This document shows, in pieces, positions 6,454 to 14,167 of a DNA stretch of 16,156 nucleotides; the first letter of the stretch is position 1, and every line of letters starts with the position of its first letter. The DNA is from an uncultured Clostridia bacterium (GTDB taxonomy: Bacteria; Bacillota; Clostridia; Lachnospirales; Lachnospiraceae), in assembly GCA_945622055.1 (NCBI GenBank), contig CALZBV010000030.1, positions 1 to 16,156 of the forward strand. The letters run 5' to 3'. Under the pieces are notes generated by a model. It ran no database searches. It worked only from the letters and a program-made list of their open reading frames with translations, and had not been told where the DNA came from. The translations under genes were made by a program, and so were the position numbers.

Positions 6454-6492
6454 GGGAACTTTTAACATTTTTAACGGAGGTGTAAAGCGCAC

Positions 6493-6861
6493 ATGGCTCG
6501 TATCAGTGGTGTAGACTTACCAAGAGAGAAACGTGTAGAAATCGGACTTACCTACGTATATGGAATCGGTAGAGTAAGCTCCAACAAGATTCTTGCCAAG
6601 GCAGAAGTAAATCCGGATACTCGTGTCAAGGATTTGACCGACGAGGAAGTTGCAAGAATTCGTGATGTTATCGACGCAGATTATCTTGTAGAGGGTGATC
6701 TCAGAAGAGAAATCGCTCTTAACATTAAGAGACTGCAGGAAATCGGATGCTACAGAGGCATTCGTCACAGAAAGGGTCTTCCGGTTCGCGGACAGAATAC
6801 TAAGAACAACGCAAGAACCAGAAAAGGTCCGAAGAGAACAGTTGCGAATAAGAAGAAGTAA
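6493..6861 (+). CDS. rpsM: Ribosomal protein S13
   Basis: S13 sits in the head of the 30S subunit and contacts 16S rRNA, P-site tRNA and L5 across the subunit bridge. The 122 residues start MARISGVDLPREKRVEIGL and contain the YGIG helix-two-turn-helix region and the conserved C-terminal GQNTKNNARTRKGPKR. Length is normal. GGAGGTG at 6476-6482 precedes ATG 6493. It opens the S13-S11-S4-alpha-L17 group and is preceded by an unusually long structured gap, so its translation may be regulated separately from rpmJ. Confidence 0.98.
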   Translation: MARISGVDLPREKRVEIGLTYVYGIGRVSSNKILAKAEVNPDTRVKDLTDEEVARIRDVIDADYLVEGDLRREIALNIKRLQEIGCYRGIRHRKGLPVRGQNTKNNARTRKGPKRTVANKKK

Positions 6862-6878
6862 TATAAGGAGGATTTGTC

Positions 6879-7277
6879 ATGGCTAAGAAGTTAGCAGCAA
6901 AGAAAGTGGCTAAGAAGCGTGTCAAGAAGAACGTTGATCGTGGACAGGCACACATCCAGTCATCTTTTAACAATACAATCGTTACGCTTACAGATGCAGA
7001 AGGCAATGCTCTTTCCTGGGCAAGTGCCGGTGGTTTAGGATTCAGAGGTTCCAGAAAGTCTACTCCTTATGCAGCTCAGATGGCAGCTGAGACCGCAGCA
7101 AAGGCAGCTATCCCGCACGGATTAAAGTCTGTTGATGTTATGGTTAAGGGACCGGGTTCCGGCAGAGAAGCAGCTATTCGTGCTCTTCAGGCATGTGGCA
7201 TCGAAGTTACCAGCATTAAGGATGTAACTCCGGTTCCGCACAATGGTTGCAGACCGCCGAAGCGCAGAAGAGTCTGA
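6879..7277 (+). CDS. rpsK: Ribosomal protein S11
   Basis: S11 lies on the 30S platform near the mRNA exit and binds 16S rRNA with S6, S18 and S21. The 132 residues have a Lys/Ala-rich basic N-terminus, the core AHIQSSFNNTIVTLTD and the hallmark C-terminus HNGCRPPKRRRV. AAGGAGG (6865-6871) precedes ATG 6879. The gene begins 17 bases after rpsM and is clearly in the same operon. Confidence 0.98.
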   Translation: MAKKLAAKKVAKKRVKKNVDRGQAHIQSSFNNTIVTLTDAEGNALSWASAGGLGFRGSRKSTPYAAQMAAETAAKAAIPHGLKSVDVMVKGPGSGREAAIRALQACGIEVTSIKDVTPVPHNGCRPPKRRRV

Positions 7278-7303
7278 TGAATTTTTGAAAGGAGAACTGA
7301 CAC

Positions 7304-7900
7304 ATGGCTAGAGATATGGGTCCTGTTTTAAAGAAGTGCAGAAGCCTTGGCATTGAGCCGGCTGTAATCGGCATTGATAAGAAGTCTAAGAGAAACTTCG
7401 TAAGAGCAGGTAAAAAGGTAAGCGAATATGGAATGCAGCTTCGTGAGAAGCAGAAGGCTAAGTTTATTTACGGTGTACTTGAGCAGCCTTTCCGTAACAA
7501 CTTCGAGAAGGCAAAGAAGTTAAAGTATGGTACTACCGGTGAAAATATGATGATTCTGTTAGAGCTTCGTCTGGATAACGTTATTTTCCGTCTCGGATAT
7601 GCAAGAACCAGACGTGAGGCTAGACAGATTGTTGACCACAAGCACGTTTTAGTAAACGGCAAGTGTGTAAACATCCCGTCTTACATTGTTAAGGTTGGAG
7701 ATGTTATCTCCATTTCCGAGAAGGCAAAGAGCACCCAGAGATATAAGGATGTTCTCGAAGTGACCGGTGGAAGAACCGTTGCTTCCTGGCTTGAAGCAGA
7801 TCAGGAGAATCTGACCGGTACTGTTAAGGAAATTCCTACCAGAGACCAGATTGATGTTCCTGTAAATGAAGTGCTTATCGTCGAGTTATATTCCAAGTAA
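7304..7900 (+). CDS. rpsD: Ribosomal protein S4
   Basis: S4 is a primary 16S rRNA binder that starts 30S assembly. The 198 residues contain the N-terminal helical domain, the central LELRLDNVIFRLGYARTRRE and the S4 RNA-binding domain ARQIVDHKHVLVNGK. The N-terminus MARDMGPVLKKCRSLG has one Cys where zinc-binding S4 proteins have four, so this is a zinc-independent form. AAAGGAG at 7287-7293 precedes ATG 7304, 26 bases after rpsK. In E. coli S4 represses its own operon through the rpsM leader; here rpsD has the same place in the operon, which makes the structured gap before rpsM a candidate S4 target (inference). Confidence 0.98.
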   Translation: MARDMGPVLKKCRSLGIEPAVIGIDKKSKRNFVRAGKKVSEYGMQLREKQKAKFIYGVLEQPFRNNFEKAKKLKYGTTGENMMILLELRLDNVIFRLGYARTRREARQIVDHKHVLVNGKCVNIPSYIVKVGDVISISEKAKSTQRYKDVLEVTGGRTVASWLEADQENLTGTVKEIPTRDQIDVPVNEVLIVELYSK

Positions 7901-7935
7901 TCATTCATCTTTTTAGATATCAAGGAGGGTCCGCT

Positions 7936-8895
7936 TTGTTTGATTTTGAAAAACCGAAAATTGAAATTGCTGAAATTTCCGAGGATAATAAGTACGGTCG
8001 TTTTGTGGTAGAGCCTCTTGAAAGAGGATACGGAACGACATTGGGTAATTCTCTCAGAAGAATTATGCTTTCGTCTCTTCCGGGTGCAGCAGTAAGTCAT
8101 GTAAAGATTGACGGTGTTGTACATGAGTTCAGTACGATTCCGGGCGTAAAAGAAGACGTTACCGAGATCATCATGAACATTAAGAGTCTTGCCATTAAGA
8201 ACACAAGCGAAACAAATGAGCTGAAGACGGCTTACATTGACTTCTCCGGCGAAGGCGTGGTTACCGCTGCAGATATCCAGGTTGATCAGGATATTGAGAT
8301 TGTGAATAAGGATCAGGTAATCGCTACGTTAAATGGCGGTGCTGATTCCAAGCTCTATATGGAGCTTACGATTCAGAAGGGCAGAGGTTACATTGGCGCA
8401 GACAAGAATAAGAACGATAAGATGTCGATTGGCGTAATTGCTGTAGACTCTATCTTTACTCCGGTAGAGAGAGTAAATCTTACCGTTGAAAATACCCGTG
8501 TCGGCCAGATTACCGACTTCGATAAATTAACGCTCGATGTATACACGAATGGTACCCTTGCTCCGGACGAGGCTGTCAGCCTTGCTGCAAAGGTACTTAG
8601 TGAGCATTTGAATTCCTTCATCGACCTGTCTGAAAAGGCAAAGAACGTTGAGGTTCTTGTTGAGAAGGAAAACAACGATAAGAGTAAGGCACTCGAAATG
8701 AGCATTGAAGAGCTTGAGCTTTCTGTTCGTTCCTTCAACTGCTTAAAGAGAGCAAGCATCAATACCGTTGAAGAGTTAATCAGTAAGACTCCGGAGGACA
8801 TGATGAAGGTTCGTAACCTTGGTCGTAAGTCCTTAGAGGAAGTTCTTGCTAAGTTAAAGGAACTTGGTTTATCATTAAACCAGGGTGACGACTAA
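7936..8895 (+). CDS. rpoA: RNA polymerase alpha subunit
   Basis: Alpha dimerises to nucleate RNA polymerase assembly, and its C-terminal domain contacts UP elements and activators. The 319 residues comprise the N-terminal domain with the dimerisation helix GYGTTLGNSLRRIMLSSLPG (31-50), a linker near residues 230-250 and the CTD ending NLGRKSLEEVLAKLKELGL. The start is TTG 7936, chosen because AAGGAGGGT (7922-7930) is at correct spacing and the protein then begins with the family-typical FDFEKPKIE; no ATG or GTG is better placed. It lies 35 bases after rpsD and 18 before rplQ. Confidence 0.98.
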   Translation: MFDFEKPKIEIAEISEDNKYGRFVVEPLERGYGTTLGNSLRRIMLSSLPGAAVSHVKIDGVVHEFSTIPGVKEDVTEIIMNIKSLAIKNTSETNELKTAYIDFSGEGVVTAADIQVDQDIEIVNKDQVIATLNGGADSKLYMELTIQKGRGYIGADKNKNDKMSIGVIAVDSIFTPVERVNLTVENTRVGQITDFDKLTLDVYTNGTLAPDEAVSLAAKVLSEHLNSFIDLSEKAKNVEVLVEKENNDKSKALEMSIEELELSVRSFNCLKRASINTVEELISKTPEDMMKVRNLGRKSLEEVLAKLKELGLSLNQGDD

Positions 8896-8913
8896 TATTA
8901 GGAGGAAGGCACA

Positions 8914-9450
8914 ATGGCAGGTTATAGAAAGCTTGGCAGAACCGCAAGCCAGAGAAAAGCATTGTTAAGAAATCAGGTAACCAACCTGTTATACCATGGC
9001 AAGATCAAGACTACCGAAGCTAAGGCTAAGGAAATCCGCAGCATTGCAGAGCATCTGATTACCATGGCTGTTAAGGAAAAGGATAACTTCGAGACCGTTA
9101 CCGTTAAGGCAAAGGTTGCTCGTAAGGACAAGGACGGCAAGAGAGTAAAGGAAGTCGTTAACGGAAAGAAAGTTGATGTTTTCGATGAAGTTGAAAAGGA
9201 AATCAAGAAGGACAGCGCTTCCAGACTTCATGCAAGACGTCAGATGAACAAGGTTCTTTACGGAGTAACTTCCGTACCAACTGAAGCAGCAGGCAAGAAG
9301 AAGAATACCAAGAAGGTAGACGTTGCTGATAAGCTGTTTAACGAGATTGCACCGAAGTATGCAGACCGTAAGGGTGGATACACCAGAATCGTAAAGATTG
9401 GTCAGCGTAAGGGCGATGCTGCAATGGAAGTTATCATTGAGTTAGTATAA
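8914..9450 (+). CDS. rplQ: Ribosomal protein L17, long form
   Basis: L17 lies near the 50S peptide exit tunnel. The N-terminal block (KLGRTASQRKALLRNQ, KIKTTEAKAKEIR) and the C-terminal block (KLFNEIAPKYADRKGGYTRI) are typical, but the protein has 178 residues against about 115-130 in most bacteria. The extra length is in two lysine-rich, charged insertions at roughly residues 57-103 and 119-136. Both flanks are in one unbroken frame, so this is a real lineage-type expansion and not an error. AGGAGG at 8900-8905 precedes ATG 8914. It is the last gene of the operon and is followed by a strong terminator. Confidence 0.97.
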   Translation: MAGYRKLGRTASQRKALLRNQVTNLLYHGKIKTTEAKAKEIRSIAEHLITMAVKEKDNFETVTVKAKVARKDKDGKRVKEVVNGKKVDVFDEVEKEIKKDSASRLHARRQMNKVLYGVTSVPTEAAGKKKNTKKVDVADKLFNEIAPKYADRKGGYTRIVKIGQRKGDAAMEVIIELV

Positions 9451-9460
9451 GCGTAGTTGG

Positions 9461-9489
9461 CGGGGAAGGCAAAAGCCTTCCCCGTTTTT
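9461..9489 (+). terminator. Strong intrinsic terminator after rplQ
   Basis: CGGGGAAGGC (9461-9470) and GCCTTCCCCG (9475-9484) form a perfect 10-base stem with an AAAA loop, followed by TTTTT. It ends the rpmJ/rpsM-rplQ transcript and separates it from the ecf genes. Confidence 0.95.
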
Positions 9490-9505
9490 CAATTGAATTA
9501 TTAGC

Positions 9506-9533
9506 TTTACACAATGCATATGCGGATTATGTT
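9506..9533 (+). promoter_or_regulatory. Weak candidate promoter before ecfA1
   Basis: TTTACA (9506-9511) is followed after 16 bases by TATGTT (9528-9533). The -10 is poor, but the strong terminator just upstream means the ecf genes need a start signal or read-through, and this is the best one visible. Confidence 0.25.
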
Positions 9534-9546
9534 TTGGGAGACTGTT

Positions 9547-10425
9547 ATGAAGAAAAATATGCTTCGCACCGAGAATCTGGTGTTTGAATATATCCGGCGG
9601 GATGAAGAAGGAAATGTGGAAAGCATTAATAAAGCTCTTGATGATGTTTCTCTGGAAGTGTCCAGAGGGGAGTTTGTTGCTATTTTAGGACATAACGGCT
9701 CCGGCAAATCTACAGCAGCAAAGCATATGAATGCACTGCTCTCTCCAACAGAGGGTAATGTGTTTGTAAATGAAATGAATACAAAGGACGAGGCGCTACT
9801 TTGGGAGATTCGAAAAAGTGCCGGAATGGTATTTCAGAATCCGGATAATCAGATTATTGCTTCTGTTGTAGAAGAGGATGTAGCATTTGGACCGGAGAAT
9901 ATCGGAATCCCGACGAAGGACATCTGGAAGAGAGTAGAGGATAGTCTGGAAGCGGTTGGTATGACTGCGTATCGGACACATTCCCCAAACCGTTTGTCCG
10001 GTGGACAAAAACAAAGAGTTGCCATTGCGGGAATAATGGCAATGCGTCCGGATTGCATTGTATTGGATGAACCAACGGCAATGCTTGACCCGGCCGGAAG
10101 AAAGGAAGTATTACGAACCCTTCATGAGCTGAATAAGAACGAGGGCGTTACGATTCTGCTGATTACACATTACATGGATGAGGTCATTGATGCAGACCGT
10201 GTGATTGTTATGGATAGCGGAAAAGCAGTGATGCAGGGAACACCGCGCGAGGTGTTTTCCCAGGTAAAGCGGCTGAAGGAATATCGTCTGGAGGTACCGC
10301 AGGTAACGGAGCTTGCCTATGAGCTGAAGCAGGCAGGAGTGCCGCTTCCGGATGGTATTTTAACTGTAGATGAATTCACCCAGGCGTATTTACAGGCAAA
10401 AAATAAGTGCTATTATGATGTCTGA
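9547..10425 (+). CDS. ecfA1: ECF transporter ATPase A1
   Basis: This is one of two ATPases that, with EcfT, drive exchangeable substrate-binding EcfS proteins for vitamin and trace-metal uptake. The product has 292 residues: Walker A GHNGSGKST (48-56), Q-loop VFQNPDNQ with Gln97, signature LSGGQKQR (150-157), Walker B CIVLDE (170-175) and H-loop His208. VFQNPDNQ followed by VEEDVAFGPEN is characteristic of Ecf/Cbi ATPases. I chose ATG 9547 because GGGAG (9536-9540) precedes it; an in-frame ATG at 9514 lies closer to the terminator and has no ribosome binding site. Order ecfA1-ecfA2-ecfT-truA downstream of rplQ is the conserved Firmicutes arrangement. No EcfS gene is in the window. Confidence 0.95.
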   Translation: MKKNMLRTENLVFEYIRRDEEGNVESINKALDDVSLEVSRGEFVAILGHNGSGKSTAAKHMNALLSPTEGNVFVNEMNTKDEALLWEIRKSAGMVFQNPDNQIIASVVEEDVAFGPENIGIPTKDIWKRVEDSLEAVGMTAYRTHSPNRLSGGQKQRVAIAGIMAMRPDCIVLDEPTAMLDPAGRKEVLRTLHELNKNEGVTILLITHYMDEVIDADRVIVMDSGKAVMQGTPREVFSQVKRLKEYRLEVPQVTELAYELKQAGVPLPDGILTVDEFTQAYLQAKNKCYYDV

Positions 10426-10493
10426 TTGAGCAGAGGCGGAAGAATCTGCCATAGAGAATAGGAAAATGAAAATTTTGGAAAGGAGGAGGTTGA

Positions 10494-11378
10494 ATGGACG
10501 CACAACGCAGGAATTTAAAGGAGTGCATGGTACTTGACCATGTGAATTATGTATATGGTGCCGGGACAGCGTATGAAAAGCACGCATTGCAGGATATCAA
10601 TCTTGTACTTGGAAAAAATGAGTTTATCGGATTGATCGGTCATACCGGTTCCGGAAAGTCAACGCTGATTCAACATTTGAACGGGTTGCTGCAACCGACC
10701 TCCGGACACATTTATTATAAAGGAAATGATATCGGTGCAAAGGAATTTAACAAAAAAGAACTGCGCAGCCATGTCGGACTGGTGTTTCAGTACCCGGAGC
10801 ATCAGCTTTTTGAAACTACGGTAGTAAAGGATGTTGCGTTTGGACCGAAAAATATGGGACTTCCGCAGCTGGAAGTAGATATGCGCGTATTTGCCGCACT
10901 TAAGGAGGTGGGCATCAGTGAGGAGCTGTATGATGCTTCTCCGTTTGAGCTTTCCGGCGGTCAGAAGCGTCGCGTTGCCATTGCGGGTGTTCTTGCCATG
11001 CGGCCGGAATTTCTGATTCTGGACGAGCCAACGGCAGGACTTGACCCACGTGGCAGGGATGAGATACTGGACCGGATTGCAGAGATTCATGCGGAAGGCA
11101 ACCGTACAGTGATTCTGGTATCTCATAGCATGGAGGATGTGGCAAAGTATGCGACCCGCCTGATTGTAATGAACAAGGGAAACGTGTTTGCAGACGGAAG
11201 TCCGCGGGAGGTATTTGAACTCTATCGTGAACTGGAGGAGATTGGACTTGCGGCACCACAGGTGACCTATCTTTCCGAGCGTTTGCGCGAGGCGGGAGTG
11301 GCGCTTGCGCAGAATGCGACCACGCTTGCAGAGGCAAGGGAGCTGTTGCTTGCAGACTGGAAGGGAGGGAGCAGATGA
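10494..11378 (+). CDS. ecfA2: ECF transporter ATPase A2
   Basis: This second ATPase of the energy-coupling factor module pairs with EcfA1 as a heterodimer under EcfT. The 294 residues include Walker A GHTGSGKST, Q-loop VFQYPEHQLFE, signature LSGGQKRR, Walker B FLILDE and the H-loop in VSHSMEDV. The YPEHQLFE form versus NPDNQ in its neighbour distinguishes the A2 from the A1 type. AAGGAGGAGG at 10480-10489 precedes ATG 10494. It starts 68 bases after ecfA1 and overlaps ecfT by four bases (ATGA), which suggests coupled translation. Confidence 0.95.
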   Translation: MDAQRRNLKECMVLDHVNYVYGAGTAYEKHALQDINLVLGKNEFIGLIGHTGSGKSTLIQHLNGLLQPTSGHIYYKGNDIGAKEFNKKELRSHVGLVFQYPEHQLFETTVVKDVAFGPKNMGLPQLEVDMRVFAALKEVGISEELYDASPFELSGGQKRRVAIAGVLAMRPEFLILDEPTAGLDPRGRDEILDRIAEIHAEGNRTVILVSHSMEDVAKYATRLIVMNKGNVFADGSPREVFELYRELEEIGLAAPQVTYLSERLREAGVALAQNATTLAEARELLLADWKGGSR

Positions 11379-12187
11379 TACGTGATATTACAATCGGTCA
11401 GTATTATCCGGTAGATTCACCGATTCATCGTCTTGACCCACGCGTAAAGCTTTCGGCAACGATGCTGTATCTGGTATCTCTATTTGTTTTTTCCGGGTAT
11501 CTTGGCTATGTACTTGCCATCGCATTCGTTGCAGTCTGTGTGAAGCTTTCCAGGGTGCCCTTCCGCTATATCGTGCGGGGATTAAAACCGGTGCTGATGC
11601 TACTCATCATAACCCTGCTGTTTAACATTTTCCTGACGAAGCAGGGAACAGAGCTTGCGTCCTTCTGGATTTTCCATATTTATGATGAAGGACTGATTAC
11701 GGCGGCTCTTATGGGACTCAGACTGGTGCTTTTGGTTATTGGTTCTTCTCTGATGACCTTTACAACAACGCCGAATCAGTTGACCGATGGTCTGGAAAAG
11801 GGACTCCGGGGACTTAAGGTAATTCACGTGCCGGTACACGAGATTGCAATGATGATGTCGATTGCGCTCCGCTTTATTCCGATTCTGGTGGAAGAAACCG
11901 ATAAGATTATGAAGGCACAGCAGGCACGTGGTGCAGACTTTGAAAGTGGCAAGCTGCTGCAGAGGGTAAAGGCACTGATTCCGCTCCTTGTGCCACTGAT
12001 TGTTTCGGCGTTTCGGCGCGCAAGCGATCTTGCAATGGCAATGGAGGCACGCTGCTATCATGGTGGTGAGGGGCGTACGAAAATGAAGCCACTGCACTAT
12101 AAAAAGCTTGACTATGTCGGGTATCTGGTATTGGCCGGATATCTCGGACTGGTAATTGGAAGCAGCTTTGTACCATTTCTGAAATAA
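11375..12187 (+). CDS. ecfT: ECF transporter transmembrane scaffold EcfT
   Basis: EcfT is the membrane scaffold that transmits ATPase motion to an EcfS subunit. The 270-residue protein has several hydrophobic helices in the first 130 residues, the two coupling helices with the signature QQARGADF (ARG at 184-186) and MEARCYHG (ARC at 225-227), and a final helix near 247-265. The second motif reads ARC rather than ARG, a common variant. It begins within the ecfA2 stop (ATGA overlap at 11375-11378). All three shared subunits are complete, so this is a group II module that serves several vitamins, with substrate set by EcfS genes elsewhere. Confidence 0.95.
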   Translation: MIRDITIGQYYPVDSPIHRLDPRVKLSATMLYLVSLFVFSGYLGYVLAIAFVAVCVKLSRVPFRYIVRGLKPVLMLLIITLLFNIFLTKQGTELASFWIFHIYDEGLITAALMGLRLVLLVIGSSLMTFTTTPNQLTDGLEKGLRGLKVIHVPVHEIAMMMSIALRFIPILVEETDKIMKAQQARGADFESGKLLQRVKALIPLLVPLIVSAFRRASDLAMAMEARCYHGGEGRTKMKPLHYKKLDYVGYLVLAGYLGLVIGSSFVPFLK

Positions 12188-12305
12188 AAGAAGCCGGGCT
12201 TTGCGATACCGGTCGGGCGGTCTGTTCGGAAACGACTGGTTTTGTTGGAAATCATTTTGGAAAACGCTGATGAATGCATTTGCCGGCAGGAAAGGGAGGA
12301 ATATC

Positions 12306-13103
12306 ATGCGAAGGATTATGCTGGTCGTGGCTTACGATGGAACAAAATACTGTGGCTGGCAGATTCAGCCGAATGCGATTACGGTGGAGGAGGTTCTGAA
12401 CCGGGAGCTTTCCAGACTACTGCAGGAGGATATCGAGGTAATCGGCGCAAGCCGCACGGATTCCGGCGTTCACGCCATGGGAAATGTAGCGGTGTTTGAT
12501 ACGAATACCCGGATTCCGGCAGAAAAGCTCTGTTATGCGCTTAACCACAGCCTGCCGGAGGATATCGTGGTGCAGCGTTCCGTTGAGGTGCTTCCGGATT
12601 TTCATCCGCGTAAATGGGACAGCAGGAAAACCTACGAATACCGTATCTGGAATGCAGATTTCATCCAGCCCTTTAACCGGGGCTATACCCACTTTGTTTA
12701 CCATAAAATTGATGTTGAGGCAATGCGTGCCGGGGCGGCCTGTCTGCTTGGAGAGCATGATTTTACGAGCTTTTGCTCGACCAAAACACAGTCCCCTGAC
12801 CATGTGCGTACCATATATTCCATTGACATTACAGAGGAAAATCACCTGATTACCATTCGGATTTCCGGAAACGGATTTTTGTATAACATGGTTCGCATCA
12901 TCACCGGAACGCTGCTTTTGGTGGGTGAGCATCTGAAAAGGCCTGAGGAGGTCGCAGAGATGCTGGCTGCGAAAAATCGTGAGGCAGCAGGACCGACCGC
13001 ACCTGCGAAGGGACTTATGCTCGTGGGCATCGAATATTTTCCAAATCCGGTTATGGACAGGCCGGAGGAGAACTGCGGACAATTAAATATTCACATAGAA
13101 TAG
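12306..13103 (+). CDS. truA: tRNA pseudouridine(38-40) synthase
   Basis: TruA converts uridines 38, 39 and 40 of the tRNA anticodon stem to pseudouridine. The 265 residues begin MRRIMLVVAYDGTKYCGWQ, a family hallmark, and carry the catalytic Asp52 in SRTDSGVHA; the FLYNMVRIITGTL segment near the C-terminus is also typical. I chose ATG 12306 because GGGAGG at 12293-12298 precedes it and the family N-terminus begins exactly there; the frame stays open back to 12201, but that extension is not part of the family. It lies 118 bases after ecfT in the conserved Firmicutes order. That gap shows nothing else I can support. Confidence 0.97.
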   Translation: MRRIMLVVAYDGTKYCGWQIQPNAITVEEVLNRELSRLLQEDIEVIGASRTDSGVHAMGNVAVFDTNTRIPAEKLCYALNHSLPEDIVVQRSVEVLPDFHPRKWDSRKTYEYRIWNADFIQPFNRGYTHFVYHKIDVEAMRAGAACLLGEHDFTSFCSTKTQSPDHVRTIYSIDITEENHLITIRISGNGFLYNMVRIITGTLLLVGEHLKRPEEVAEMLAAKNREAAGPTAPAKGLMLVGIEYFPNPVMDRPEENCGQLNIHIE

Positions 13104-13178
13104 TAATTATTGAAATGATATTTTCAAATGAATAAAGAGAAAATTTGAAAAATTGCCTAAAAAGTAAAGAAAAACTGC

Positions 13179-13207
13179 TTGACACTGAGGGCAGAACCAC
13201 GTATAAT
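13179..13207 (+). promoter_or_regulatory. Perfect consensus promoter of rplM-rpsI
   Basis: TTGACA (13179-13184), exactly 17 bases, then TATAAT (13202-13207): a full match to the sigma-A consensus. It gives a leader of about 75-80 bases before rplM. The 75 bases between truA and this promoter are A+T-rich with one weak TTGAAA/TTTCAA dyad (13110-13127) and no T-run. Confidence 0.93.
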
Positions 13208-13214
13208 GCAAAAT

Positions 13215-13250
13215 GTTGGTGAAGAAATCCGCTGGTTGGCGGATGCTGAC
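13215..13250 (+). promoter_or_regulatory. L13-leader-like hairpin upstream of rplM
   Basis: GTTGGT (13215-13220) can pair with GCTGAC (13245-13250) including G-U pairs, and ATCCGC (13227-13232) pairs perfectly with GCGGAT (13239-13244). The GAAGAA between the two 5' strands forms a one-sided bulge. The hairpin starts at the very 5' end of the transcript from a consensus promoter and precedes the rplM ribosome binding site. Firmicutes are known to carry an autoregulatory L13 leader here, so I assign it to that class by position and shape. Confidence 0.6.
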
Positions 13251-13291
13251 CGGAGAAATAGAACAATTCGAAAAAATAAGGAGGAAACGCA

Positions 13292-13720
13292 ATGAACAGT
13301 TATATGCCAAGTGCAGCTGCAATCGAGAGAAAGTGGTATGTAATCGATGCAGAGGGAAAGACTTTAGGACGTTTATCTTCTGAGATCGCTAAGATCTTAA
13401 GAGGAAAGAACAAGCCTACGTTCACACCATTCATCGATACCGGTGATAACGTAGTTGTAGTGAATGCAGAGAAGGTAAAGGTTACCGGTAAGAAGCTGGA
13501 CCAGAAGATTTACTACAAGCATTCTGATTATCCGGGTGGAATGAGAGAGACCACACTTCGTGAGATGCTCGAGAAGAAGCCGGAGGATGTTATTACTCTT
13601 GCAGTAAAGGGAATGCTTCCGAAGGGACCGCTTGGAAGAAGCATGATTACAAAGCTTCATGTATATGCAGGTGCTGAGCATCCGCATGCTGCACAGAAGC
13701 CGGAAGCTTACAATATCTAA
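13292..13720 (+). CDS. rplM: Ribosomal protein L13
   Basis: L13 is an early 23S rRNA-binding assembly protein of the 50S subunit. The 142 residues begin MNSYMPSAAAIERKWYVIDA and contain KTLGRLSSEIAKILRGKNK, YYKHSDYPGG and the MLPKGPLGRSMITKLHVYAG block, all diagnostic, at normal length. AAGGAGG (13278-13284) precedes ATG 13292. It leads a two-gene operon with rpsI and is preceded by a consensus promoter and a likely L13 leader, so feedback control by its own product is probable. Confidence 0.98.
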   Translation: MNSYMPSAAAIERKWYVIDAEGKTLGRLSSEIAKILRGKNKPTFTPFIDTGDNVVVVNAEKVKVTGKKLDQKIYYKHSDYPGGMRETTLREMLEKKPEDVITLAVKGMLPKGPLGRSMITKLHVYAGAEHPHAAQKPEAYNI

Positions 13721-13745
13721 GAGAGGTCGAAAGGAGGAATAAATC

Positions 13746-14138
13746 ATGGCAAAAGCAAAGTTTTATGGAACTGGTAGAAGAAAGAGCAGTGTTGCCAGAG
13801 TATATCTTGTACCGGGTAACGGCAAGATTACCATCAATAAGAGAGATATCGATGAGTATTTCGGTCTTGAGACCTTAAAGCTTATCGTTCGTCAGCCGTT
13901 AGTTGCAACTGAGACGGTTGATAAGTTTGACGTTATCGTAACCGTTCGTGGCGGTGGATTCACCGGCCAGGCAGGTGCAATCAGACACGGTATTTCCCGT
14001 GCACTTCTTCAGGCAGACGCAGACTATCGTCCGACCTTAAAGAAGGCAGGTTTCTTAACCAGAGATCCGCGTATGAAGGAAAGAAAGAAGTACGGCTTGA
14101 AGGCTGCAAGACGTGCACCGCAGTTCAGCAAGAGATAA
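13746..14138 (+). CDS. rpsI: Ribosomal protein S9
   Basis: S9 lies in the 30S head, and its C-terminal tail reaches the P-site tRNA. The 130 residues include YGTGRRKSSVARVYL, GGGFTGQAGAIRHGISRALL and the exact functional tail PQFSKR. AAAGGAGG (13731-13738) precedes ATG 13746, 25 bases after rplM. The C-terminus is complete even though a mobile element begins just downstream, so integration did not damage the gene or it restored the 3' end. Confidence 0.98.
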   Translation: MAKAKFYGTGRRKSSVARVYLVPGNGKITINKRDIDEYFGLETLKLIVRQPLVATETVDKFDVIVTVRGGGFTGQAGAIRHGISRALLQADADYRPTLKKAGFLTRDPRMKERKKYGLKAARRAPQFSKR

Positions 14139-14167
14139 TCAAAAGAGAATATCAAAGAGTTTACAAA

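Larger units (their letters stand above)
6088..6492 (+). promoter_or_regulatory. Hairpin-rich non-coding leader between rpmJ and rpsM
   Basis: These 405 bases separate two genes that are normally tens of bases apart. I see no credible gene. The stretch is richer in G+C than its neighbours and contains many local hairpins: three with GNRA tetraloops, GGG-GAAA-CCC (6101-6110), GCC-GGAA-GGC (6190-6199, inside a 17-pair hairpin at 6172-6218) and GCG-GAAA-CGC (6266-6275); a 5-pair stem at 6327-6343 (CGGTG/CACCG); and four tandem hairpins at 6394-6453 just before the rpsM ribosome binding site. No clear terminator is seen inside, though T-runs occur near 6275-6281 and 6303-6308. I infer a structured 5' leader of rpsM, possibly a ribosomal-protein autoregulatory element. 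A decayed insertion is the main alternative. Confidence 0.5.

Noticed and set aside
6088..6492. SRP RNA, RNase P RNA or tmRNA gene in the rpmJ-rpsM gap
   Set aside because: Only a short SRP-like tip is present; the full consensus of none of these RNAs could be found by eye.
6167..6514. 115-codon open frame in the rpmJ-rpsM gap
   Set aside because: It overlaps the rpsM start, lacks a ribosome binding site, is rich in Trp and Cys, resembles no family, and coincides with strong local RNA structure.
12201..12305. N-terminal extension of truA from 12201
   Set aside because: The family N-terminus begins at 12306 right after a strong ribosome binding site; the extension is not TruA-like.
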